From JBDUDR01 sp040002845 (GTDB lineage Bacteria; Actinomycetota; Actinomycetes; Propionibacteriales; Nocardioidaceae), in the NCBI GenBank assembly GCA_040002845.1, contig JBDUDR010000052.1:1-16685 (forward strand): DNA of 16,685 nucleotides, read 5' to 3'. Positions 6,260-13,166 of the stretch are shown here, piece after piece. The position numbers and the translations under genes were made by a program. Within the stretch, counting starts at the first letter, position 1, and every line of letters begins with the position of its first letter. The notes under the pieces were generated by a model. The model worked only from the letters and a program-made list of their open reading frames with translations, did not search any database and was not told where the DNA came from.

Positions 6260-9078
6260 CCCTGCTCAAGGAACCCGACCTCGGCACTCCCGATCGCCCC
6301 GGCGAGGCGACCGTCGAGGTCGACATCGACGGTCAGCAGGTGTTCGTACCCGAGGGAATTTCGGTCATGCGCGCCGCGGCCCTTGCCGGGATCGAGATCC
6401 CCAAGCTGTGCGCTACGGACAGCATGGAGGCCTTCGGCTCCTGCCGGTTGTGCCTCGTCGAGGTCGACGGCGGCCGCGGGGCCCCTGCCTCATGCACCAC
6501 ACCGGTCGCGGTCGGGATGAAGGTGAAGACCCAGACCGAGAAGCTCGCCAAGCTGCGGCGCGGCGTCATGGAGCTCTACATCTCCGACCACCCGCTCGAC
6601 TGCCTGACCTGCCCGGCCAACGGCGACTGCGAGCTCCAGGATATGTCGGGTGTCGTCGGCTTGCGTGACGTTCGGTACGGGTACGCGGGGGAAAACCATC
6701 TCGATGCGCCGACCGACCACAGCAACCCGTACTTCGACTTCGACGCGAGCAAGTGCATCGTGTGTTCGCGGTGTGTGCGGGCCTGCTCCGAGATCCAGGG
6801 AACCTTCGCGCTCACCATCGATGGCCGCGGATTCGACTCGAAGGTTGCCGCAAGCGCGGGCGAGTCCTTCATGGACTCCGAGTGCGTCTCGTGCGGTGCA
6901 TGCGTCCAGGCGTGCCCGACCTCGACCCTTCAGGAGCGCTCGGTCATCGACCTCGGCATGCCAACCCGCAGCGTGCTCACCACATGTGCATACTGCGGAG
7001 TCGGTTGCTCCTTCAAGGCCGAGCTGCGCGGTGACGAGGTCGTGCGCATGGTGCCCTACAAGGACGGCGGCGCCAACGAGGGGCATTCCTGCGTCAAGGG
7101 GCGGTTCGCTTTCGGGTACGCCAGCCATCCGGACCGGGTGATGAAGCCCATGATGCGGGACTCGATCACCGACCCGTGGCGCGAGGTCGAGTGGGACGAC
7201 GCGATCGGCTTCGTAGCGTCCAGGATGCTGGAGATCCAGGACAAGTACGGCCTCGGTTCGATCGGTGGCATCACGTCCTCGAGGTGCACCAACGAAGAGG
7301 TCTACGTCGTACAGAAGATGGTCCGTGCCGCGTTCGGCAACAACAACGTCGACACCTGCGCACGTGTCTGCCACTCACCGACCGGGTACGGCCTCAAGCA
7401 GACGTTCGGTACATCCGCCGGCACCCAGGACTTCAAGTCCGTGGACCAGTCAGACGTGATGGTCGTGATCGGCGCCAACCCGACTGACGGACATCCGGTG
7501 TTCGCCTCCCGCATGAAGCGCCGGCTGCGCCAAGGAGCCCAGCTCATCGTCGTCGACCCACGACGCATCGACATGGTGCGCATGCCCCACCTCGAGGCCG
7601 CCCACCACCTGCAGCTGGCTCCGGGGACCAATGTGGCGGTCATCAACGCCATGGCCCACGTCGTGGTCACCGAGGGCCTCGTCGATCGCGACTTCGTCGC
7701 CGAGCGCTGCGAGGGCTTCGAGGCCTGGGAGAGCTTCATCGCGCGGCCAGAGCACAGCCCAGAAGCGGTCGAGGAGATCACGCGCGTCCCAGCCGAGGAG
7801 CTTCGGGCAGCCGCGCGAATGTACGCCGGTGCGCAGAACGCCGCCATCTACTACGGCCTCGGCGTCACCGAGCACAGTCAGGGCTCGACGATGGTGATGG
7901 GGATGGCCAACCTCGCGATGGCCACGGGCAGCATCGGTCGTGAGGGGGTTGGGGTCAATCCGCTGCGGGGCCAGAACAACGTGCAGGGCTCATGCGACAT
8001 GGGATCGTTCCCGCACGAGCTGCCGGGCTACCGCCACGTGTCCGACGATGCCGTCCGGGAGGTGTTCGAGCAGGTCTGGGGCCGCCCGATCCTCGAAGAG
8101 CCTGGACTACGCATCCCCAACATGTTCGACGCTGCGCTCGACGGCTCGTTCCGTGCCGTCTTCATCCAGGGCGAGGACATCGCCCAGTCCGACCCCAACA
8201 CCCGCCATGTGCAGGCGGCGCTGTCTGCGATGGACCTGGTCGTCGTACAGGATCTGTTCCTCAACGAGACAGCGAAGCTCGCGCACGTGTTTTTGCCGGG
8301 TACCTCCTTCTTGGAGAAGGACGGTACGTTCACCAACGCGGAGCGGCGGATCAACCGGGTCCGACCAGTGATGCGTCCCAAGACTGGCAAGCACGAGTGG
8401 CAGATCATCTGTGAGATCGCCCAGGCGATGGGTTACAAGATGCACTACGACAACACCAGCCAGATCATGGATGAGGTCGCGGCTACCACACCGACGTTTG
8501 CCGGAGTGTCCTTCGAGCTGCTCGACCGGGTCGGCAGCGTTCAGTGGCCATGCAACGACAAGGCCCCGGTTGGGACGCCCATCATGCACGTGGATGGCTT
8601 CGTGCGAGGGAAGGGCAGCTTCGTCCAGACGGCGTACGTTCCCACGGAGGAGCGGAGCACCAGACGGTTCCCGCTGATCCTCACGACCGGGCGGATCCTG
8701 TCCCAGTACAACGTCGGCTCGCAGACCCGCCGTACCGCCAACGTCGCGTGGCATCCCGAGGACGTGCTCGAGATCCACCCGCACGATGCGGAAGACCGCG
8801 GCATCCGCGATGGCGACCTGGTCAGTCTTGCCAGCCGGGTCGGGGAGACCACCCTGCACGCGAAGATCATGGACCGGATGCCCGTCGGGGTGGTCTACAC
8901 GACCTTCCATCACCCGGTGACCGGGGCCAATGTGGTGACGACCGAGCATTCCGACTGGGCGACCAACTGCCCTGAGTACAAGGTGACCGCCGTGCAGGTG
9001 AAGCTGCACCAGCCGGCCGTCTCGACGTCACACTCAGCAGACGCAGCCCACGAGCCGTCGTCGGTCCTCATCGACTGA
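6256..9078 (+). CDS. fdsA: NAD-dependent formate dehydrogenase, catalytic alpha subunit (Mo-bisMGD)
   Basis: This 940-aa catalytic subunit oxidises formate to CO2 and can run in reverse. The N-terminal NuoG-like part carries a [2Fe-2S] site (C52, C63, C66, C80), a His-Cys [4Fe-4S] site (H112, C116, C119, C125) and two ferredoxin-type [4Fe-4S] sites (C167/170/173/177 and C210/213/216/220). The FdhF-like part begins with another [4Fe-4S] site (C244, C247, C251, C279). The active-site loop reads VDTCARVCHSPTGYG, placing Cys372 where E. coli FdhF has selenocysteine, followed by the conserved His373. GQNNVQGSCDMG (572-583) is the pterin-binding motif that includes the region of the conserved Arg. 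The C-terminus is the molybdopterin-dinucleotide-binding barrel. The ATGA overlap with fdsB and the GGAGG site support the start. It is complete and intact. The FdhD-type sulfurtransferase (FdsC) needed to mature it is not in this window. Confidence 0.96.
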   Translation: MTLLKEPDLGTPDRPGEATVEVDIDGQQVFVPEGISVMRAAALAGIEIPKLCATDSMEAFGSCRLCLVEVDGGRGAPASCTTPVAVGMKVKTQTEKLAKLRRGVMELYISDHPLDCLTCPANGDCELQDMSGVVGLRDVRYGYAGENHLDAPTDHSNPYFDFDASKCIVCSRCVRACSEIQGTFALTIDGRGFDSKVAASAGESFMDSECVSCGACVQACPTSTLQERSVIDLGMPTRSVLTTCAYCGVGCSFKAELRGDEVVRMVPYKDGGANEGHSCVKGRFAFGYASHPDRVMKPMMRDSITDPWREVEWDDAIGFVASRMLEIQDKYGLGSIGGITSSRCTNEEVYVVQKMVRAAFGNNNVDTCARVCHSPTGYGLKQTFGTSAGTQDFKSVDQSDVMVVIGANPTDGHPVFASRMKRRLRQGAQLIVVDPRRIDMVRMPHLEAAHHLQLAPGTNVAVINAMAHVVVTEGLVDRDFVAERCEGFEAWESFIARPEHSPEAVEEITRVPAEELRAAARMYAGAQNAAIYYGLGVTEHSQGSTMVMGMANLAMATGSIGREGVGVNPLRGQNNVQGSCDMGSFPHELPGYRHVSDDAVREVFEQVWGRPILEEPGLRIPNMFDAALDGSFRAVFIQGEDIAQSDPNTRHVQAALSAMDLVVVQDLFLNETAKLAHVFLPGTSFLEKDGTFTNAERRINRVRPVMRPKTGKHEWQIICEIAQAMGYKMHYDNTSQIMDEVAATTPTFAGVSFELLDRVGSVQWPCNDKAPVGTPIMHVDGFVRGKGSFVQTAYVPTEERSTRRFPLILTTGRILSQYNVGSQTRRTANVAWHPEDVLEIHPHDAEDRGIRDGDLVSLASRVGETTLHAKIMDRMPVGVVYTTFHHPVTGANVVTTEHSDWATNCPEYKVTAVQVKLHQPAVSTSHSADAAHEPSSVLID

Positions 9079-9093
9079 GAGGTCCAACCCAAC

Positions 9094-9315
9094 GTGGAGA
9101 CACCCCCCGTGGTTCGCCTCGCCAACGACATTGCCGCGCAGTTCCGGCACCTTCCACCAGACGAGGCAGCGGCCGATGTCGCCGACCACATCCGCCGGTT
9201 CTGGGACCCCCGGATGCGGGCGGAGCTCCTGGCGCTGGCCGATCACCGGCAGGTCGACCTGGATGCCGGTGTGCTCGCGGCAGCGGAGCTGCTCCGCGAG
9301 GGCGTGGCCCGCTGA
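9094..9315 (+). CDS. fdsD: Formate dehydrogenase delta subunit (FdsD)
   Basis: This 73-aa protein starts at GTG 9094, 15 bases after fdsA; AGAGG (9078-9082) lies 11 bases upstream. A second in-frame GTG at 9109 is an alternative. VRLANDIAAQF near the N-terminus and DHIRRFWDPRMR (31-42) are the hallmarks of FdsD, a small helical subunit or assembly factor found only with FdsABG enzymes; it has been linked to insertion or retention of the Mo cofactor. It has no Cys and no membrane segment. The order G-B-A-D resembles the Cupriavidus fdsGBACD cluster with fdsC missing. A strong GC hairpin begins three bases after its stop. Confidence 0.88.
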   Translation: METPPVVRLANDIAAQFRHLPPDEAAADVADHIRRFWDPRMRAELLALADHRQVDLDAGVLAAAELLREGVAR

Positions 9316-9318
9316 GCA

Positions 9319-9337
9319 GCGACCGGGCGCCGGTCGC
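9319..9337 (+). terminator. GC-rich hairpin directly after fdsD (attenuator, partial terminator or processing site)
   Basis: GCGACCGG (9319-9326) and CCGGTCGC (9330-9337) pair perfectly around a 3-base loop, starting three bases after the fdsD stop. No T-run follows, so it is probably not a full Rho-independent terminator. It may instead lower or set fhs-folD expression relative to fds, or protect the 3' end of the fds message. Confidence 0.5.
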
Positions 9338-9424
9338 GGTGGGCGGCATGGCACTGTGGAGTCGCTGATCTTGCCGAGAGAGCCGAACGCTGTGTCCAAC
9401 CAGACCCGCGAAAGGAAACACCAC
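9338..9424 (+). promoter_or_regulatory. fhs leader with clear ribosome-binding site
   Basis: The 109-bp gap between fdsD and fhs is the longest inside the operon. AAAGGA (9411-9416) lies 8 bases before the fhs ATG at 9425. An in-frame GTG at 9392 would add 11 polar residues and is less likely. A secondary promoter here is possible, but no convincing hexamers were found. Confidence 0.5.
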
Positions 9425-11122
9425 ATGGCGATGCCGTCGGACCTGCAGATCGCTCAGCAGGCCACCCTCAAGCCGCTGGTCGACGTCTCCGAGCAGATGG
9501 GCATCGGAGCACATCTCCTGGAGCCGCACGGCGACAGCGTGGCCAAGATCAGGCTGGAAGCCATCGACTACCTGTCGGACCGGCCCCGCGCGAAGTATGT
9601 CGTGGTGTCGGCCATCACTCCGACCCCGTTGGGGGAGGGCAAGACGACCACCACTGTCGGGCTGGGACAGGCGTTCCGGCACATCGGCCGTAGCGCGACC
9701 GTGGCCATCAGGCAACCGTCGATGGGACCCACCTTCGGCATCAAGGGGGGCGCCGCAGGTGGCGGCTTCAGCCAGGTCGTACCGATGGAGCTGCTCAACC
9801 TTCACCTGACCGGCGACTTCCATGCGGTCACAGCCGCGCACAACCTGTTGTCCGCGGTCATCGACAATCACATCTACCAGGGCAACGCCCTGGACCTGGA
9901 CTTGAGCGACATCACCTGGCGGCGGGTGCTCGACGTGAACGACCGGGCTCTGCGCAACATCGTCGTCGGGCTCGGCAGCAAGGCGGACGGGGTAGCCCGA
10001 CAGACGGGGTTCGACATCACGGCCGCCTCCGAGGTGATGGCTGTGCTCGCGCTTGCTACGTCGCTGGCTGACCTGAAGGACCGGCTGGCCCGGATCGTGG
10101 TCGGTTACACGAGACAGGGGAACGCCATCACCGCCCAGGACCTCAAGGTGGCGGGGGCGATGAGCGTGATGCTGCGAGATGCGGTGAAACCGAACCTGCT
10201 GCAGACTCTGGAGAACACACCAGTGCTCGTGCATTCCGGACCGTTCGGCAACATCGCGCACGGCAACTCTTCTGTGATCGCCGACCTGATCGGCATCCAC
10301 GCCGGCGAGTTCCTCGTCACCGAAGCCGGCTTCGGGGCCGATATGGGTGCCGAGCGGTTCTTCAACATCAAGTGCCGGGCGTCTGGACTCGTACCGGACG
10401 CAGCTGTGGTGGTGGCGACCGTGCGTGCGCTGAAGGCGCACTCGGGCAAGCATCGGATCGTGGCCGGCAAGCCGTTGCCGGAGCTGTTGCTGGCGGAACA
10501 TCCGGACGAGGTCCATGAGGGCGCGTCCAACCTGCGCAAGCAGATCGAGAACATCAAGATTCACGGCGTGACGCCGGTGGTCGCCGTCAACGCCTTCCCC
10601 GACGATCACCCATCGGAGTGGCGGGCAATTGAGGACGAAGCCGAGTCGTTGGGGGTCCGGGTAGCGGTCTGTCATCACTTCACCGAAGGCGGACGCGGGG
10701 CGGCAGCCCTGGCGGAGGTCGTCGCCGAGGCGGCCGATGAGCCATCGCAGTTCGAGTTCCTGTACGCCGACGAGCTCAGCCTTCGCGAGAAGATCGAGAC
10801 AGTGGCGAGCCGGGTCTATGGAGCCGGCGGCGTGACATACTCCACCGTCGCTCGTCGGCAGCTCGACACGTACGAGCGCAACGGTTTCGGACTGCTGCCG
10901 GTCTGCATCGCCAAGACCCACCTGTCGATCTCCTCGGACCCCGCCTTGAAGGGCGCGCCCACCGGCTGGATTCTGCCGGTCCGGGAGGTACGCGCCTCGG
11001 TGGGGGCCGGCTTCATCTACCCGATATGCGGTGACATGAGGACCATGCCCGGTCTCGGATCGGCACCGGCAGCGTTCACGATCGGCCTGGACGACAACGG
11101 AGATGTGGTGGGCCTCTCGTAA
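9425..11122 (+). CDS. fhs: Formate--tetrahydrofolate ligase (10-formyl-THF synthetase)
   Basis: This 565-aa cytosolic enzyme joins formate to tetrahydrofolate using ATP via formyl phosphate, giving 10-formyl-THF. The P-loop-like site TPTPLGEGKTT (65-75) and the first family signature, FGIKGGAAGGGFSQV (104-118), are followed by HAVTAAHNLLSAVIDNHI. The second signature, VATVRALKAHSGK, is present further on. The sequence continues without interruption to GDMRTMPGLGSAPAA near the C-terminus, a normal ending. Length and motifs are complete. ATG 9425 is chosen because of the AAAGGA site; the open frame upstream runs through fdsD in another frame. Its position directly behind the formate dehydrogenase places formate at a branch point between oxidation to CO2 and entry into the folate C1 pool. 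The TAA stop shares its last A with the ATG of the folD-like gene. Confidence 0.96.
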   Translation: MAMPSDLQIAQQATLKPLVDVSEQMGIGAHLLEPHGDSVAKIRLEAIDYLSDRPRAKYVVVSAITPTPLGEGKTTTTVGLGQAFRHIGRSATVAIRQPSMGPTFGIKGGAAGGGFSQVVPMELLNLHLTGDFHAVTAAHNLLSAVIDNHIYQGNALDLDLSDITWRRVLDVNDRALRNIVVGLGSKADGVARQTGFDITAASEVMAVLALATSLADLKDRLARIVVGYTRQGNAITAQDLKVAGAMSVMLRDAVKPNLLQTLENTPVLVHSGPFGNIAHGNSSVIADLIGIHAGEFLVTEAGFGADMGAERFFNIKCRASGLVPDAAVVVATVRALKAHSGKHRIVAGKPLPELLLAEHPDEVHEGASNLRKQIENIKIHGVTPVVAVNAFPDDHPSEWRAIEDEAESLGVRVAVCHHFTEGGRGAAALAEVVAEAADEPSQFEFLYADELSLREKIETVASRVYGAGGVTYSTVARRQLDTYERNGFGLLPVCIAKTHLSISSDPALKGAPTGWILPVREVRASVGAGFIYPICGDMRTMPGLGSAPAAFTIGLDDNGDVVGLS

Positions 11123-11964
11123 TGGCCCCCCCGACGGCGACGCCCGCGCGGATGGTGGATGGCGCCCGCATCCGTGACGAGCTGATCGGGCGGGTTCGGG
11201 TAGCGGTCGATGCCGCTCACCGTTCCCCGTGCCTGGGCATTGTGTACGACGGGTCCAGCGCGGCTTCCCGCCGCTGGACCGGCTACAAGCGAGATGCCTG
11301 CTCGAGAGCGGCCATCCGCCTGGTCGCGCGAGATCTGGACGGCGACGCGAGCACGGATGCCGGCGCTGCCGTCGTACGCAAGCTCGATGACGATCCCGAC
11401 GTCGATGCGATCTTCCTGCAGACGCCGCTGCCTCGCCGGGTGAATCCCGTGGCCCTGGCCCAACTGGTGAGTCCCGGCAAAGATGTTGACGGGCTTCACG
11501 GGGGGTTGGACTCGGTGGCGGCCACTGCCCAGGCAGCCTTGTGCGTGCTCGAAAGGCATGAGGTGCCGCTGCGGGCGGAACGGGTCGTGATCCTGGGCGG
11601 GGCGGACCCGATCCTCGACTCGCTCGGCGCGCTGCTGGCGGCGCGGGGAGCGCTTATGCAGTCGGTCGCGCCGGCGGACCCCGCAGCGCGCCGGGTCTGC
11701 TCACAAGCCCGAGTCCTGGTGACGGCCGTCGGGCGGCCCGGCTTGGTGGATGCGGACTGGTTGTCCCCCGGTGCGGTGATCATCGATGCCGGGGTTCTGA
11801 TCGGCGGAGGCACTGACGGTGACGTCGCCCCCGAGGCTGCCGAGTCTCAGGCTTCCCTGCTGTGTCCGGCACGAGGCGGGCTCGGTCCCGTCACGGTCGC
11901 GGTGTTGCTGTGGCGCACGGTCCAACTGGCCGGCGTCCCGTTGCGTCCTGAGACCCGTGCGTGA
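11122..11964 (+). CDS. Divergent FolD-like methylene-THF dehydrogenase/cyclohydrolase
   Basis: The 280-aa protein starts at ATG 11122, overlapping the fhs stop by one base. FolD normally interconverts methylene-, methenyl- and formyl-THF. Recognisable FolD parts are GYKRDAC with Lys56, IFLQTPLP with Gln100, PGKDVDGLH (118-126), AVIIDAGV (218-225) and the ending ARGGLGPVTVAVLL. Several hallmarks are changed. The catalytic Tyr of YVxxK is Trp52 (ASRRWTGYK). The PCTPxG segment is absent (DSVAATAQAAL). The NADP-binding GRSxxVGxP is GGADPILDS (159-167). The final TPVPGG is CPARGG. This suggests altered or lost dehydrogenase or cofactor use, with Lys/Gln/Asp of the folate site retained. Family membership is clear; bifunctional activity is not. 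It may supply only the cyclohydrolase step, use NAD+, or be a specialised paralogue of a housekeeping FolD elsewhere. Confidence 0.85.
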   Translation: MAPPTATPARMVDGARIRDELIGRVRVAVDAAHRSPCLGIVYDGSSAASRRWTGYKRDACSRAAIRLVARDLDGDASTDAGAAVVRKLDDDPDVDAIFLQTPLPRRVNPVALAQLVSPGKDVDGLHGGLDSVAATAQAALCVLERHEVPLRAERVVILGGADPILDSLGALLAARGALMQSVAPADPAARRVCSQARVLVTAVGRPGLVDADWLSPGAVIIDAGVLIGGGTDGDVAPEAAESQASLLCPARGGLGPVTVAVLLWRTVQLAGVPLRPETRA

Positions 11965-12062
11965 TAGGGCTGGCATTCGCAGGCAGGCAGCGCAAAGTGT
12001 GACATTCCGGTAGTCGGGCGGGTGGCGGACAGCATGGCCGTCACGTTTCGTGGCACAGCGGC
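11965..12062. other. Convergent intergenic spacer
   Basis: These 98 bp separate the 3' ends of the C1 operon and the minus-strand hydrolase gene. Only a weak CACG-TTT-CGTG stem (12042-12052) was seen and no T-run, so no terminator is assigned. Confidence 0.5.
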
Positions 12063-12833
12063 TCATGCGATCGTCACGGAACCGCCCACGGGCAACACGT
12101 CGACCTGGCAGTCGATCGCGCGGTGGGCGACTTCATCAGCCAGTTCGGGACCCGGCCGAGTCAGCTGGTGCGTCATGAACCGCCGGTAGAACGGCGGATG
12201 CAGCGTGCCCCAGTGCACGGGTACGGCACGGCGTGCACCGGCTCGATCGACCGCCTCAGCCGCGCGGATCGGGTCCAGATGGCCCGGACCGATGTTGGGC
12301 CCCCAGCCCCAGACCGGGACCATGGCGAGGTCGATGGTGCCGGTTGGTGACCATCCGGGCAGCTCGATCATCGCGTCGTACAGATCTGTGTCGCCGGCGA
12401 GCCACACGGTGTGGTGGCCATCGCTGACGAGATGCCCTACCGCATCGGCCTGGGGGCCACCGCGTCGGTTGCCCTCGTGGTTGGCCGGGACGGCGGTCAC
12501 GGTCAGACCGTGCGCGTCGACACTCTCACCCGGCTGGGGTTCGCCGATAACGTCGAAACCGCGGTCGGACAGCCATTTACCGCCACCGGGTGGTGCGACC
12601 AGCGCTGCATGCTCGAACCTTTCGAGCGTCGGGAGATCCGTGTGGTCGTGATGCATGTGCGACAAGACCACCAGGTCGGGTCGCCAAGGGGGCCCGTCGG
12701 GGAGCCGTCCGTCGATGCGGCGCACGAGTCCGGTGCGGCCGACGTTGTGGTACACGGGATCGGCGACCAGTCTTAACCCATCGACCTCGATCATCACCGC
12801 CGAGTGCCCAAGCCAGGTCACGATCATCGGCAT
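12063..12833 (-). CDS. Metallo-beta-lactamase-fold hydrolase (UlaG/RomA-like)
   Basis: This 256-aa protein has start ATG at 12833 (a second ATG is two codons later) and a purine-rich stretch (GGGAGAGGGAG) about 10 bases upstream on the minus strand. The metal site is complete: LSHMHHDHTD gives H59-x-H61-x-D63-H64, with H119 (PANHEG), D148 (AGDTD) and H207 (PVHWGT) as further ligands. The VTWLGHSAVMIEVDG start and the GWGPNIGPGHLDP segment are typical of the UlaG/RomA-like branch, which includes lactonases and phosphodiesterases of diverse substrates. It is cytosolic, with no signal peptide. It is convergent with the C1 operon, so a shared role is not implied. Its promoter must lie in or next to the 300-bp inverted-repeat element immediately upstream. 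The substrate is unknown. Confidence 0.88.
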   Translation of the reverse strand: MPMIVTWLGHSAVMIEVDGLRLVADPVYHNVGRTGLVRRIDGRLPDGPPWRPDLVVLSHMHHDHTDLPTLERFEHAALVAPPGGGKWLSDRGFDVIGEPQPGESVDAHGLTVTAVPANHEGNRRGGPQADAVGHLVSDGHHTVWLAGDTDLYDAMIELPGWSPTGTIDLAMVPVWGWGPNIGPGHLDPIRAAEAVDRAGARRAVPVHWGTLHPPFYRRFMTHQLTRPGPELADEVAHRAIDCQVDVLPVGGSVTIA

Positions 12834-12859
12834 CCTGTCCCAACTCCCTCTCCCGACTG

Positions 12860-12905
12860 TGCCGAGACGCCAACTTTTCGGCGATTTCGCCGGCTTGTCG
12901 CGGCA
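12860..12905 (+). repeat. Left terminal inverted repeat of the 300-bp element
   Basis: This 46-bp arm contains its own smaller symmetries (GCCGA...TCGGC and the near-palindrome GGCGATTTCGCC). It starts 26 bases upstream of the hydrolase start codon, so it forms part of that gene's promoter or leader region. Confidence 0.8.
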
Positions 12906-13108
12906 TTATTGGCGTGTCAGACGGCGGCGCGGATCTCCGGCGCCGGCGACGACGTGTTGTCTGGCGCGTACCGCCACGATTTCACGGCCCGCGGCTCGGG
13001 CGGGACCGGATCCCCTGGGGCGGCGTCAGGCTGGGCGAGGTACGAGTTTGGCACCAAAGAAACGCCATCGGTGGTCATGAACACGTACCTCGGACCAGGT
13101 TGCGTGAA

Positions 13109-13128
13109 CGGCGTGCCGCGACACGCCG
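13109..13128 (-). terminator. Hairpin that may end the ABC exporter transcript
   Basis: CGGCGTG (13109-13115) and CACGCCG (13122-13128) pair around a 6-base loop, about 40 bases after the stop of the 580-aa ABC gene on the minus strand. It has no T-run. High-GC actinobacteria often lack one, so a terminator role is possible but unproven. Confidence 0.35.
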
Positions 13129-13159
13129 ACGAAATCGCCCAAAAGCTGGCGTCTCGGCA
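13114..13159 (-). repeat. Right terminal inverted repeat of the 300-bp element
   Basis: This 46-bp arm, inverted relative to the left one, lies 8-53 bases beyond the stop of the downstream ABC gene. Its inner edge forms a 7-bp perfect hairpin (see the next entry). Confidence 0.8.
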
Positions 13160-13166
13160 GAGAGGG

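Larger units (their letters stand above)
12860..13159. mobile_element. 300-bp MITE-like element with 46-bp inverted terminal repeats
   Basis: The arm at 12860-12905 (starting TGCCGAGACGCCA, ending TGTCGCGGCA) is repeated in inverted orientation at 13114-13159. The arms match at 42 of 46 positions; differences on the left arm are at 12873, 12879, 12890 and 12895. Just outside, CCCTCTC (left, 7 bases further out) and GAGAGGG (right) are also inverted copies. The 208-bp core has no convincing gene; a 53-codon minus-strand frame (12917-13078) is possible. No target-site duplication was found. It fills the gap between the end of the ABC exporter operon and the start of the hydrolase gene. A non-autonomous transposable element or dispersed intergenic repeat is the best reading; a decayed insertion sequence is the alternative. 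Confidence 0.65.

Noticed and set aside
7360..7376. Selenocysteine at the formate dehydrogenase active site
   Set aside because: The codon at the active-site position is TGC (Cys372 in CARVCH), not TGA, so no recoding is needed.
8107..9009. 300-codon minus-strand open frame opposite fdsA
   Set aside because: Shadow of the FdsA C-terminal domain; no motif, no ribosome-binding site considered convincing.
9068..10921. Very long minus-strand open frame (617 codons) opposite fdsD and fhs
   Set aside because: Composition is His/Arg/Gln/Val-rich without motifs, and the opposite strand carries intact fhs signatures. It is a GC-bias shadow.
12042..12052. Terminator between folD-like and hydrolase genes
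   Set aside because: Only a 4-bp stem (CACG-TTT-CGTG) and no T-run; too weak to call.
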